From Paenibacillus contaminans (GTDB taxonomy: Bacteria; Bacillota; Bacilli; Paenibacillales; NBRC-103111), in NCBI RefSeq assembly GCF_003285015.1, contig NZ_QMFB01000003.1, positions 1-64,000 of the forward strand: a stretch of DNA of 64,000 bases. Reading direction: 5' to 3'. The notes beneath the pieces are model-generated. The model was given only the letters and a program-made list of their open reading frames with translations, made no database searches and had not been told where the DNA came from. Below are positions 9,413 through 17,990 of this stretch, piece after piece. The first letter of the stretch is position 1, and every line of letters begins with the position of its first letter. The translations under genes were made by a program, and so were the position numbers.

Positions 9413-10051
9413 TTATACTTGATAACCCTTCGCCAATTCCAACACTTTATTGACATACTTCTGTGTTTCTTGCGGCAATTGGCTGAATTTGGCTTGCAAG
9501 TCGGCTTCCGTGCGAATCCCTAACCGATCGATACGTCCAGGTCCTGCGTTATAGGCTGCAAGCGCAACCGCTTCGCTCCCGTTGTATTTGTTCAGCATTT
9601 CGGACAAATAACGGGTGCCTCCATTAATATTTTGCTCCGGATCGAACGAATCCGTTACGCCGAGTCCTCGCGCCGTGTTATCCATCAGCTGCATAAGTCC
9701 TTTCGCTCCTGCGCCGGAAACGGACATCGAATCAAACGAAGATTCGGCGTGAATGACAGACTTCACCAGACTGGAGGAAACGCCGTATTTAGCGCTTGCC
9801 TGTTCGATGATCGGATCGAAAGATGTAGGCGTGCTTGGTCTCGAATACAGCGAAGCGTTCCGCATGAGCAGATCGGCTGCGGGAACGATTCTGTTATAAG
9901 ACGATGCTGTCTGCTCTCCGAGCAGCAGCTCAAGCATTTCCCCGAAAGGCTGCGTTTCCGTTTGCGATGCGCCGTTAGTCGAAAGCAGATCGAATCGGTT
10001 CGACCACTGAATTTCAATAAGCTGTTTCATGGTTCTTGGATCGATGCTCAT
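9413..10051 (-). CDS. lytic transglycosylase (SLT domain)
   Basis: The 212-residue protein has a non-catalytic N-terminal half and an SLT domain from about residue 85. The catalytic glutamate is in HAESSFDSMS, followed by the family motifs GAKGLMQLM and ALAAYNAGPGRI. It would cleave peptidoglycan glycan strands with formation of 1,6-anhydro-muramic acid. No classical signal peptide is seen, which is common in Bacillales relatives of this type. GGCAGGAG precedes the ATG. It appears to be monocistronic, with a strong hairpin between it and the next upstream gene. Confidence 0.92.
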   Translation of the reverse strand: MSIDPRTMKQLIEIQWSNRFDLLSTNGASQTETQPFGEMLELLLGEQTASSYNRIVPAADLLMRNASLYSRPSTPTSFDPIIEQASAKYGVSSSLVKSVIHAESSFDSMSVSGAGAKGLMQLMDNTARGLGVTDSFDPEQNINGGTRYLSEMLNKYNGSEAVALAAYNAGPGRIDRLGIRTEADLQAKFSQLPQETQKYVNKVLELAKGYQV

Positions 10052-10170
10052 CTTGTCTCTCCTGCCCCGTTACGATCTTTTGCTCATAAAATCAATACTA
10101 ATATTGTACAAGCTTTTAATAAATTGTTCCAGTGTATAATTTACTATTTGGAACCTTCATGCTGCCGCAC

Positions 10171-10219
10171 GCAAAAATGCCGAAGTTTTCGGGCGTTTGC
10201 CCGCTTCGGCATTTTTGCA
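10171..10219. terminator. strong bidirectional hairpin terminator
   Basis: GCAAAAATGCCGAAG pairs with CTTCGGCATTTTTGC around a 19-base loop region. It sits 11 bases past the end of the gene at 10230-10841 and can terminate minus-strand transcription. Confidence 0.85.
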
Positions 10220-10229
10220 GTCCATGAAG

Positions 10230-10841
10230 TCATGCGTAATAAGGAACGAGGAAAAAATAGGCCAGCAATGATACCAATCCGATCCCGATCGTCCAAGCGC
10301 CCAAGCCCCTGCTCCCTCTTACAAAGGCAACAACGCCGATTATCGCAGCGATCGTGCCTAAAACAGCGGGCCAAATAAACAAAGAAATAACTGCGAGCAC
10401 CAATCCGAACCAGCCGATTGCTCTGCCTTCCCCGGCGTCCGCCCTTTCCCCGCCTTCCGCGCCTTCGTTCCGCCGCTCGTACCGGGCGTCCGGATCCGCT
10501 CCGATAACGGGAGGATAAGCGACCTCGGTAGCAAATTCGGCATCCTGCTCGAACGGATCCTCAGCCAAACCGGAAGGACTCGACGAATAAGGCTCCTTTT
10601 GTCTGGTAGCCGAATATCCCCATTCGTTCCCGCTCACTTGTCCGGTCGACTGATAAGACTTGCTCAGCTCGGAGGACATCGTATTCGATTCATAAGAATC
10701 GCGGTTATACGAATCCGATTCCGCCGGCATGGACGTAACGGCCAGAGCTTCGGAGGATTCGGTATTCGCTTTGACGGCCGAATCTTCATGGGCGTGATTC
10801 GGTTTATGCTGTTTGTTTTTGTAATGCTTATTTTTGCTCAT
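10230..10841 (-). CDS. hypothetical membrane protein with charged N-terminus (DUF4190-like C-terminus)
   Basis: The 203-residue protein starts with a Lys/His/Asn-rich stretch (MSKNKHYKNKQHKPN) and a Ser/Glu-rich low-complexity region to about residue 140. Two closely spaced transmembrane helices follow (about 143-165 and 170-195) with an intervening Gly-rich turn, as in DUF4190-type proteins. AGGAG precedes the ATG. I do not recognise a specific function. It is bounded by its own terminator and sits downstream of a DUF1540 gene. Confidence 0.7.
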   Translation of the reverse strand: MSKNKHYKNKQHKPNHAHEDSAVKANTESSEALAVTSMPAESDSYNRDSYESNTMSSELSKSYQSTGQVSGNEWGYSATRQKEPYSSSPSGLAEDPFEQDAEFATEVAYPPVIGADPDARYERRNEGAEGGERADAGEGRAIGWFGLVLAVISLFIWPAVLGTIAAIIGVVAFVRGSRGLGAWTIGIGLVSLLAYFFLVPYYA

Positions 10842-10892
10842 GCTGAATTTTTCTCCTTTTCTCCGAGTAGTCGTTTGCTGCCTGCAGCTCCC

Positions 10893-11099
10893 TTAACGTT
10901 TCGGCACAAAAGTTTGACAGCATGTTCTGCGCGAGTTGGAAGCTTCGTCCTGGTGATCCGCACCCATCTCGCCGGCAAATTCCTCATTAACATTAGCGGA
11001 AGCGTGAGCGTCCACTTCGATCTGAATGCTGGAGGCATTGCAATTGTTTCCTTCCGTCCAAAATCCGCAGTTTGCAACCGTACATTTGACATCTGGCAT
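10893..11099 (-). CDS. DUF1540 domain protein
   Basis: This 68-residue protein starts at ATG 11097-11099, eight bases after GGGGAGG. A GTG three codons earlier overlaps that ribosome binding site and is rejected. It shows the DUF1540 pattern: VKCTVANCGFW, then NNCNASSIQIE and a C-terminal CCQTF, giving four or five cysteines in the usual spacing. Proteins of this family are small cysteine-rich proteins common in spore-forming Firmicutes; the function is not established and metal binding is only an inference. Confidence 0.8.
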   Translation of the reverse strand: MPDVKCTVANCGFWTEGNNCNASSIQIEVDAHASANVNEEFAGEMGADHQDEASNSRRTCCQTFVPKR

Positions 11100-11298
11100 G
11101 TTCGTCACCTCCCCATTAGAAGTGTCTCCTCCGGGCGAATGACCAATCCGAGTGAAAAAAAGACAGAGGCGCCAGTCGAAAGGTGGTCGGTTACAAGAAA
11201 TTGGCTATTGAGGAACCGGGTTGGGTAAGCGTCCCACATCCGTTATAGTCGTATCCACCTTTCTAATTAGCGGTAGGATAAGTCATTGAGATTTTGAA

Positions 11299-11325
11299 AA
11301 AACCGCCTTGCGGCGGCTTTGGCGT
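11299..11325 (-). terminator. hairpin with U-run on the minus strand
   Basis: CCGCC and GGCGG pair around a TTGC loop, with AAAAAA on the plus-strand left side (a U-run in the minus direction). No intact gene lies directly upstream, so it may mark the end of a decayed gene. Confidence 0.5.
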
Positions 11326-11671
11326 TTGATATTTATTTCTCCATCCGGTATTCCTACCCGCTTACCCATCCTCGCTCGTCGCTTGCATGCGCTGCAGTCC
11401 GATTTTGCCCATTTGCAATCGAGTACGGCTTCCTTTCCCCGCCTGTAGTTCGAAAACGCCTGCTTGCAGCGGTTATTTTGATCGGCACATCGATGAATCC
11501 GTTCTCCAAGCCGGCAAAATCGGACTCCAGCGTAAGGCGAACCTCGATTCCTTATTTCAAGTGGGCTATTTCGGACTACAGCAAATAGAGGAGACTTAAT
11601 AGCAGCGTAGGATAAATGGCTTGCCGTCCTTTAAAGGACCGGCGTGTTTACCGGATAAATTCTTTATACTC
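11326..11671. repeat. gene-free stretch with an inverted repeat
   Basis: No convincing gene is present between the DUF1540 gene and the YpuI-type gene. The stretch holds an imperfect 19-bp inverted repeat: GCTGCAGTCCGATTTTGCC at 11391-11409 and GGCAAAATCGGACTCCAGC at 11513-11531 (18 of 19 paired). A partial third copy, TCGGACTACAGC, lies at about 11571-11582. An 89-codon frame on the plus strand (11319-11588) spans this region, lacks a ribosome binding site and looks accidental. Confidence 0.6.
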
Positions 11672-11713
11672 AAAAAAACAGAGGCGCCGACCGGCACCTC
11701 TGTCAAAAAAGAA
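11672..11713 (-). terminator. rho-independent terminator after the YpuI-type gene
   Basis: CAGAGG(T)GCC and GGC(GC)CTCTG pair around a short loop and are followed by TTTTTTT on the minus strand, nine bases past the stop codon at 11722. Confidence 0.9.
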
Positions 11714-11721
11714 TAAAAACG

Positions 11722-12222
11722 TTAAACCTTCTCACCCTGCATTCTGCGCTGGGTTATATAATCGGTTTCGTAGTAGGACAATTCCTCGCGCAGCTCTTCA
11801 AAAATTTTGGATAGCTCGATCGTCAGGTCGCGAACGTCGCGTACAGGCTTTTTCCGGAAGCGAATAGCGTCTTGACCGGTATAGGCATAACGTCCATCCT
11901 CGGAATAGCATTCGTTCTTCGGATAGAAAAACCCGTTAACGCAGCTATGGTATACGTCGTAAAGGACGCGTTCCGAATATTCGACATTGAAAGTCGGACG
12001 CCGCAAGCTCACGCCAAGCTTCTCATAAGCCACTTCGCAGAACACGAGCAAATGACGTGTATCGGATAAATACGAACGATAAAAATCATCATATTCCGAA
12101 TCGTTCTCCGCATTCAAACGTTCAAGCGAATGCGTGTTCAGAAACAGCTCCATTTTTCCAATTGCGGTTTTTAATTTTTCCTTGGACGATTCGCAAATGC
12201 TCTTGACTTGAGACACCGTCAT
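11722..12222 (-). CDS. YpuI-family (DUF3907) protein
   Basis: The 166-residue product is soluble, acidic and mostly helical, with an aromatic-rich C-terminal half (YDVYHSCVNGFFYPK, SYYETDYITQ). I match it to the Bacillus YpuI/DUF3907 family by overall length and the N-terminal pattern around FLNTHSLERL; this is a recognition from memory. GGAGGAGG lies 12 bases before the ATG. The gene stands alone with its own terminator. No function is known for the family. Confidence 0.65.
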   Translation of the reverse strand: MTVSQVKSICESSKEKLKTAIGKMELFLNTHSLERLNAENDSEYDDFYRSYLSDTRHLLVFCEVAYEKLGVSLRRPTFNVEYSERVLYDVYHSCVNGFFYPKNECYSEDGRYAYTGQDAIRFRKKPVRDVRDLTIELSKIFEELREELSYYETDYITQRRMQGEKV

Positions 12223-12435
12223 GTCAAAAAAACCTCCTCCAACGGGTAACTTCGGCTAGCAGGTGTTCATGCCTTCATCGTACCATAAAATTTCATGAAG
12301 CGGTACCATGAAAAAAACCGCCCCGCCGAATAAAAGTGCGGCCGTCATTCCAACCTAACCTTGACGATTATAAACCGATTCGCCGCAAAATACAACAAAT
12401 AACGCACAGCAGTTGCGTAAAGGGAGGTAAACCGG

Positions 12436-14370
12436 ATGCGTAAATATGTCGGAGCGGTACTGATATCCGCGGCTCTTATCGCGCTTCTTATCCCGCGAAA
12501 CGAAACGCCGGATCTTCCGGAGAAGCCGGAAGCGTTGTCGGCGGACAAGGAAATGTCGATCAAGCAAGCCTTGGTCGATCAAGATATGAAAGACACGGAC
12601 ATGCTTTGCCGCAGCCAATGCGCGCTTGATTTGCATGCTGCGGCCGAGCGGCTTCCCACCGATGACGAAGCCCAGATCCGTTCCTCGTTAACGGCTTTGC
12701 AGCAGGAGCACCCGCATATGAAGAAACTGATCTGGTATGGTGCGGGAGAGCCTTTGGACAAAGGAATCCATGTCGGCGAAGCGCCGGAGCATGTCATGTA
12801 TCAGGCGGCCGGAGAGCTGCAGCATGCGAAAGAAACCGCGCAAGCCGGCCGAGATTATGAATCGCCCACGATCCAAGCAAATGGCGAAACGTATTTCGTT
12901 ATAGGCGTTCCTTCGGCAAACCGGAACGGCTCATTGGTCGGCGTCGTTCATCAAGAAATCCTTCGTTCGGTTCATAATCATCAAATTAAAAACTTGAGGG
13001 TCGTGCCTTATCCCGCCGATAACAACTGGAAAATCGAATCCGTCGATTCCAAAACGCTTCAAGATGTCGATGTAAATCATCCTGAAGACAATGAAGGAAC
13101 AAGCCACTATCACAAATTTGAGGTCGTCGTAAAATTTAAGCAATCGCCTTCCGAAGCGGATCTGCAAAAAATTCGCGCGGATATTCAAGCGCAATCCGTC
13201 CGCAAGCTGGGGTATACGTATATTTTCCGATCCTCCGCGATGGAAGCGAAGCAGTTGATGGACTATTTTCATAAATGGGGAGTGGAATATTCGGAGCCCC
13301 ATTTCTTGTATATGACCAATACGAAAGCAAACTGGGATGACGGCAGCGGCAGCCATGATTACAATAATGATAATGTGAAGATGCGCGCAAATAACGGGAC
13401 CGAGGCCGCAGAGGAAGCTGCAGCTCCGAAACCGAACGATGTTTTGTACAGCAAATATCAATGGAATTTGCCGATTATCGCTACCGAGCCCGGGTGGACG
13501 ATCGGCAAGGGCAATAAGGATGTCATTGTCGCGGTAGTCGATACAGGTGTCGATCTCGATCATCCCGACCTTAAAGGCCGGCTCCTTGAAGGCCATAACG
13601 TTATCAATAATGACGCTTCGCCGCAGGACGACGTCGGACACGGCACGCATGTCGCGGGCGTCATTTCCGCCCTCACGGATAACCGTGAAGGAGTGGCAGG
13701 CATGACGTGGTACAATCCCGTTCTTCCCGTCAAGGTGCTTGACGAAACGGGCGCAGGCAGCACGTACGCCGTGGCGCAAGGCATTATTTGGGCCGCCGAC
13801 CATGGAGCGAAAGTGATCAACATGAGCCTCGGCAATTATGCGGACGCAAACTTCCTGCATGATGCGATCAAGTATGCATACGACAAAGATGTCGTGCTTA
13901 TTGCCGCCAGCGGGAACGACAATACGGAAAAGCCCGGGTATCCCGCCGCTTATCCCGAGGTATTAGCCGTCGCCGCAATCGATTCCAAGAAAAGCAAGGC
14001 GAGCTTTTCCAACTACGGGGAATACATCGACGTAGCGGCCCCAGGGGTAAGCATAGCCAGCACGTACCCGAAAAACCAGTACGCCGCGCTTTCCGGCACT
14101 TCGATGGCCAGTCCGCACGTAACGGCTTTGGCGGCCCTCATCCGCTCGGTCAATCCGCTGCTCAAAAATACGGAAGTGATGGACATTATGCGCCAAACTG
14201 CGACCGATCTCGGACCGGAAGGCAAAGACAACTATTTCGGACATGGACAGATCGACGTCGTCAAAGCGCTGAAAGCGGCCGAGCAAAGCCGCGGCTCGCT
14301 CGGCTTCTGGTATCAATGGATGAACCGCGAATGGAAACAAGCGGAGGCTAAAGCGGCTTTGGGTAAGTAA
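12436..14370 (+). CDS. subtilisin-like serine protease (S8 family), membrane-anchored
   Basis: The 644-residue protein starts at an ATG preceded by GGGAGG. An N-terminal hydrophobic helix (residues 4-19) could be a signal anchor; no cleavage site is obvious. Residues 20-235 are a large N-terminal region, followed by a propeptide-like segment (HKFEVVVKFKQSPSEADL, about 218-290). The catalytic domain spans about 335-610 with Asp369 (VVDTGVDLDHPDLKG), His402 (HGTHVAG), oxyanion Asn494 (ASGND) and Ser556 (SGTSMASPH). All four are intact, so it should be an active extracellular protease. It is longer than a minimal subtilisin because of the N-terminal extension. Confidence 0.95.
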   Translation: MRKYVGAVLISAALIALLIPRNETPDLPEKPEALSADKEMSIKQALVDQDMKDTDMLCRSQCALDLHAAAERLPTDDEAQIRSSLTALQQEHPHMKKLIWYGAGEPLDKGIHVGEAPEHVMYQAAGELQHAKETAQAGRDYESPTIQANGETYFVIGVPSANRNGSLVGVVHQEILRSVHNHQIKNLRVVPYPADNNWKIESVDSKTLQDVDVNHPEDNEGTSHYHKFEVVVKFKQSPSEADLQKIRADIQAQSVRKLGYTYIFRSSAMEAKQLMDYFHKWGVEYSEPHFLYMTNTKANWDDGSGSHDYNNDNVKMRANNGTEAAEEAAAPKPNDVLYSKYQWNLPIIATEPGWTIGKGNKDVIVAVVDTGVDLDHPDLKGRLLEGHNVINNDASPQDDVGHGTHVAGVISALTDNREGVAGMTWYNPVLPVKVLDETGAGSTYAVAQGIIWAADHGAKVINMSLGNYADANFLHDAIKYAYDKDVVLIAASGNDNTEKPGYPAAYPEVLAVAAIDSKKSKASFSNYGEYIDVAAPGVSIASTYPKNQYAALSGTSMASPHVTALAALIRSVNPLLKNTEVMDIMRQTATDLGPEGKDNYFGHGQIDVVKALKAAEQSRGSLGFWYQWMNREWKQAEAKAALGK

Positions 14371-14392
14371 CCATAAAATGTCTGACGTACAC

Positions 14393-14428
14393 AAATAACC
14401 TGAGACCTTTACGGTCGTCAGGTTATTT
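14393..14428 (+). terminator. terminator after the protease gene
   Basis: AAATAACCTGA pairs with TCAGGTTATTT around a small secondary hairpin, 22 bases past the protease stop codon. The symmetry would let it work in both directions. Confidence 0.8.
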
Positions 14429-14541
14429 GGTGTATGGCACGGCGCTTATTCGTAAATTTATCGACTCCGTAGTGACTGATTTTGTTGAGCCGGACTATTT
14501 CGGTTTCCTGCCGAATGTGATGTACCTTTGTATGTATATGT

Positions 14542-14570
14542 AAAAAGACCGTCCTTGTAAGGACAGTCTC
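14542..14570 (-). terminator. terminator of rnpB
   Basis: On the minus strand AGACTGTCCTT pairs with AAGGACGGTCT and is followed by TTTTT, 16 bases beyond the mature RNase P RNA 3' end. Confidence 0.85.
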
Positions 14571-14585
14571 TTATCGTTAATCGTT

Positions 14586-14989
14586 GATGGAAAGTTTGCC
14601 GTAAGCCGGGTTCTGTACTTCCAGTGGTCCGAACGGGAACGACCCTCCCACCGTTGAAGCGACAATCATCTTTCTAGGCCGTGCATTGCTGCATGGCTCA
14701 AGCGACCAACCCGAACGCGCCTCGGGCTAAGGCTGCGAGCCGAACTCGCGGCGTTCCTCTTAGGTCTTGCTCCAGATGGGGTTTACCAGGGAGGAAGTCA
14801 CCAGCCTCCCTCGTGGTCTCTTACACCACGGTTCCACCCTTGCCTGTGTGCGTACGCACCATCGGCGGTCCATTTCTGTGGCACTATCCTTCAGCTCGCG
14901 CTGACTGGACGTTATCCAGCATCCTGCCCTTTGGAGCCCGGACTTTCCTCTCGCGGCAAAGCCGCCAGCGATTGTCTGTCAAACTTCCC
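14586..14989 (-). ncRNA. rnpB: RNase P RNA, apparently type A
   Basis: The minus strand carries the universal blocks GAGGAAAGTCCGGGCTCC near the 5' end and ACAGAACCCGGCTTAC near the 3' end. GGAAGTTTG at the 5' end pairs with CAAACTTTCC at the 3' end to form P1. Inner segments CCGCCGATGG, GGTAAACCCC, GGAGCAAGACC and GGCCTAGAAAGATGATTG follow the type A layout of Escherichia coli rather than the type B layout of B. subtilis. The RNA is the catalytic subunit that matures tRNA 5' ends. Ends are estimated from the P1 helix. Protein frames on the plus strand here are spurious. Confidence 0.93.
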
Positions 14990-15001
14990 AATGCATTTGT
15001 T

Positions 15002-15031
15002 AGTATACCTTAATTCATACCGCAAAAACAA
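15002..15031 (-). promoter_or_regulatory. probable sigma-A promoter of rnpB
   Basis: On the minus strand TATACT (15002-15007) is preceded at 18 bp by TTGTTT (15026-15031). Initiation would fall a few bases before the predicted RNA 5' end at about 14989. Confidence 0.55.
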
Positions 15032-15172
15032 CTGCGAAATTAACCCCGCAAAGTGAAGGTTTCCCTTAGCAGCATTTCCCCTTGCATATCGCCATTTCTT
15101 CAAATCGCGAAAATACAAGCGTACAGCCGTCGCTTTATCGTCACCGCAAACTGCGAACTTGACGACAACGTC

Positions 15173-16294
15173 TTATACGAAAGTAAACACTTCTGTATCG
15201 ATTTGCGACGCTACGGCCGTCGTTTCGTATTTTTTAGCCGCCAGCTGCTCGTTCATATATTCCGCTGTCCGGCGTTTCATAATTTTCTCGATATTATGTC
15301 CCGCATCGATAATCGCAAAACCCGCAGCGAGCGCATCATGCGCGGTATGGTAGTCGATGTCTCCGGTGACAAGCACGTCGGCGCCGGCAAATTGCGCATC
15401 GCGGACATATTTTGAGCCTGCCCCGCCAAGAACGGCCGCTTTTGCGACTTTTCTTCCCAAATCGCCGACCACTCTTACCGATGGCACATCCAATGCTTGT
15501 TTGACTTGTTCCGCGAACAATCCGAGTGTTGTAGATTCAGGCAGACGCCCTACCCTTCCCAAACCGAAAACGCGGCCTTTCAAATCCATCGGGTACAGAT
15601 CGTAAGCGACTTCCTCGTAAGGATGAGCTTTAAGCATCGCCTGAACGGCTAACCTCTCCAAGCTTTCGGGAACGATCGTTTCGAGCCGGATTTCCCGAAC
15701 CCGCTCCATCTTGCCCTGCTCCCCGATATACGGCTCCGCGCCGCTGCGCGGCAGGAAGGTTCCCGTGCCTTCGATATTGAAGCTGCAATGACTGTATTTG
15801 CCGATCCAGCCCGCTCCGGCACGGAACAAAGCCTGGCGCACATTTTCTTGATGATCCTCCGGCACGAAAACGACAAGCTTCTTCAGCTTCTCCGTATGAA
15901 CCTCTTTCAAATGGGCAAGACCTGTCAGTCCAAGCGCTTCCGCCAGCATATCGTTAATTCCGCCGTCGGCTACATCCAAATTCGTATGCGCGATGTAAAC
16001 CGCAATATCGTGCTTGATAAGCTTTTCATACAATTTGCCTGCCGGCAAATCGGTTCGCAAGTTGGCCAACGGCCGAAAAATAATCGCATGATGCGCGATG
16101 ATCAGCTCCGCTTTCTCGCGGATCGCTTCCTCCACTACCGCTTCCGTAACGTCCAGCGCAACGAGTACTTTTCGAATCTCCTTATTTAACGTCCCCAGCT
16201 GCAGACCGATTTTATCGTCGGGCATGGCAAAATGCTTGGGAGCCAGCTGCTCAAATAGTTGAATGACCGCTTGTCCGTTCGCAAACATGTTCAA
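15173..16294 (-). CDS. yqfO: Nif3-like dinuclear metal centre protein (YqfO)
   Basis: The 373-residue product equals the length of B. subtilis YqfO, with the conserved Nif3 halves flanking a central PII-like insertion (about residues 125-230). Metal-ligand motifs are visible: AHHAIIF near residue 67, AHTNLD near 101, GDIDYHTAHDA near 325 and DAGHNIE near 345. The family forms toroidal hexamers; its biochemical role is unsettled. Its ATG overlaps the stop of trmK by four bases, so the two are coupled. Confidence 0.95.
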   Translation of the reverse strand: MNMFANGQAVIQLFEQLAPKHFAMPDDKIGLQLGTLNKEIRKVLVALDVTEAVVEEAIREKAELIIAHHAIIFRPLANLRTDLPAGKLYEKLIKHDIAVYIAHTNLDVADGGINDMLAEALGLTGLAHLKEVHTEKLKKLVVFVPEDHQENVRQALFRAGAGWIGKYSHCSFNIEGTGTFLPRSGAEPYIGEQGKMERVREIRLETIVPESLERLAVQAMLKAHPYEEVAYDLYPMDLKGRVFGLGRVGRLPESTTLGLFAEQVKQALDVPSVRVVGDLGRKVAKAAVLGGAGSKYVRDAQFAGADVLVTGDIDYHTAHDALAAGFAIIDAGHNIEKIMKRRTAEYMNEQLAAKKYETTAVASQIDTEVFTFV

Positions 16295-17019
16295 TTCCTC
16301 CCGCTGCCGGCGAGCACACGCTCGATATCGGCTATTTCCTTTTCAAACGCCGCCTTTTTGTCCGCCGCCGCTTCCAGCTCCGATTCGCCCAGCTGATGGA
16401 CGATCCGGTTCAGCTTGACAAGCTCCGACTGCCATTTGCTGACGAAAACGGGCGACGGCTTGTTGAGTAAATACGGCCCCATTCGAAATGCGGTCTCGCT
16501 ATCCGCCCCGCCGTACAACCTGTCGTTAACGGAAGCCGCACCTTCGCGCACAGCGACAAGCACTTCGTAAATTTTGCCGTCCTCTTCCAAAATATGCTCG
16601 TCGACAAGCGCCCAGCCATGCTCGACTAACCAGCGCCGCACCTGCTCCTCGCCTACGTTAGGCTGCAAGATCAGCCTTTCCGTTTCCTTCAGCTTGTCTT
16701 CCCCCGCCGATAAAATCGAAGCGATCAGGCTGCCGCCCATTCCTGCGATCGTGACGACATCCGCCTCTCCCGGCTCGATTACGGCCAAGCCGTCCCCGCG
16801 CCTTACCTCGATGCGTTTCTCCAGGCCCGCTTCTCTAACCTGCTTCTGAGCCGCCGCAAAAGGCCCCGGATTCAATTCTCCCGCAATCGCGGATACGGCA
16901 ATGCCTTGCTGACACAAAAAAACAGGGAGCAGCGCATGGTCGGATCCGATATCCGCCAATTTGCCGCCCTCCGGTACGAGTCGTGCAATCAAAGCCAAAC
17001 GATTCGATAAGGTTACCAT
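16291..17019 (-). CDS. trmK: tRNA (adenine(22)-N1)-methyltransferase TrmK
   Basis: The 242-residue protein has the SAM-binding motif LADIGSDHALLPVFL near residue 23, an acidic second motif and the catalytic-site segment VTIAGMGGSLI near residue 87. These are typical of the TrmK (YqfN) family that methylates A22 of tRNA. The C-terminal ~70 residues form a helical coiled region (EKEIADIERV). It is followed by yqfO with a four-base overlap, as in B. subtilis. Upstream and on the same strand are a membrane protein gene and rpoD. Confidence 0.95.
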   Translation of the reverse strand: MVTLSNRLALIARLVPEGGKLADIGSDHALLPVFLCQQGIAVSAIAGELNPGPFAAAQKQVREAGLEKRIEVRRGDGLAVIEPGEADVVTIAGMGGSLIASILSAGEDKLKETERLILQPNVGEEQVRRWLVEHGWALVDEHILEEDGKIYEVLVAVREGAASVNDRLYGGADSETAFRMGPYLLNKPSPVFVSKWQSELVKLNRIVHQLGESELEAAADKKAAFEKEIADIERVLAGSGRN

Positions 17020-17020
17020 A

Positions 17021-17851
17021 TTAAGCTACCCACTCAGTCCATTTTTTTCTCGAGGCGAACAATACCGCCCCGGCGACGATCAGCTTGCCGAATAGCAGCA
17101 GCTGTAACGATTCCCGATTCAGATCCGTTAATCCGAACCCAAAACCTTCCGGCACGAACCAGAGGCAGAAACCGACGACGAGCAGTACCGTGCCCGAAGC
17201 TTTGCTCCTATATTGAATCAGCCAGCCGAGCCATGCCAACACGATGCTGACCGGCACCCAGCTCATTTGCAGCGCAATCCAATCGAAGCTGCTTATATTT
17301 TGCTTTAAAAACCATCCATAAATCAAGCATAACACGACCCACCCGCAAAAATGAAATATCGGCAGCCGCATCAAAATACCGATCAGCATCCAAACGATGC
17401 TGCAAGCGCCCACAAAAGCGACGATCGTCCCTTCTCCCGCATCATGAGCCCGCAAAAGCACAAGTCCGATCGATAACAGCGAAATCGACGCGATCCCGTT
17501 ACACATATAAGAAACGAGAGGCGATTTGTTGCGCTGAACGCCCCCGAGCATATAACATGTCAGGATAAATAGTGAAGATATGGCAATTTGCATTGGTAAT
17601 GGAAAAGAGTTAAAATGAAGTACAAAATAGGAAATAAGCCCGAGACCGCCAAACAGCAACAGCCATATTTTCATGCTGCTGTTTTGGATTGCAGCAGCGG
17701 AGACGCCGAACAAAGTCGTTTTTGTCCGTTCCTGCGGATCTTCCAAATATAAATTGATCAGAAAGTCGCAGTACTGCTCCGGAAGCAGCTTGCTTCTGCG
17801 CCAGCTCTCGATCTCGGCAATAATCAGTTTACGTTTCTCTTTATCCATCAC
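17021..17851 (-). CDS. polytopic membrane protein, DUF2157-like
   Basis: The 276-residue protein begins with a soluble helical segment (IAEIESWRRSKLLPEQYCDF) that resembles the DUF2157 N-terminus. Eight or nine hydrophobic helices follow. The start may be the GTG at 17851 or the ATG directly after it; GGAAAGGTG is eight bases from the GTG. It lies one base before trmK on the same strand, so it is probably co-transcribed with trmK and yqfO. In B. subtilis the cytochrome gene cccA occupies a similar place. Function unknown. Confidence 0.75.
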   Translation of the reverse strand: MMDKEKRKLIIAEIESWRRSKLLPEQYCDFLINLYLEDPQERTKTTLFGVSAAAIQNSSMKIWLLLFGGLGLISYFVLHFNSFPLPMQIAISSLFILTCYMLGGVQRNKSPLVSYMCNGIASISLLSIGLVLLRAHDAGEGTIVAFVGACSIVWMLIGILMRLPIFHFCGWVVLCLIYGWFLKQNISSFDWIALQMSWVPVSIVLAWLGWLIQYRSKASGTVLLVVGFCLWFVPEGFGFGLTDLNRESLQLLLFGKLIVAGAVLFASRKKWTEWVA

Positions 17852-17944
17852 GTAGCGTTCACCTTTCCGTAACGATCGTTTTTCTTCATACCTTTTATCG
17901 GCAGGAAAAGGAAATAATATTATATCCGTACGTTCTGATAAATT

Positions 17945-17971
17945 GAAAAAAGGCCTTTCCTGAAGAAAGGC
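17945..17971 (-). terminator. terminator after rpoD
   Basis: GGGCCTTTC pairs with GAAAGGCC around a short loop, followed by TTTTTT on the minus strand, 20 bases past the rpoD stop codon. Confidence 0.9.
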
Positions 17972-17990
17972 CCAGAAAGTCGGTATTCGC

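Noticed and set aside
11319..11588. Plus-strand frames of 89 and 70 codons
   Set aside because: No ribosome binding site, overlapping frames, and the inverted repeat explains the sequence structure better.
14681..15013. Plus-strand frame of 110 codons
   Set aside because: It lies antisense to the RNase P RNA, has no ribosome binding site and no protein-like pattern.
15053..15415. Plus-strand frame of 120 codons
   Set aside because: It is largely antisense to yqfO and lacks a start signal.
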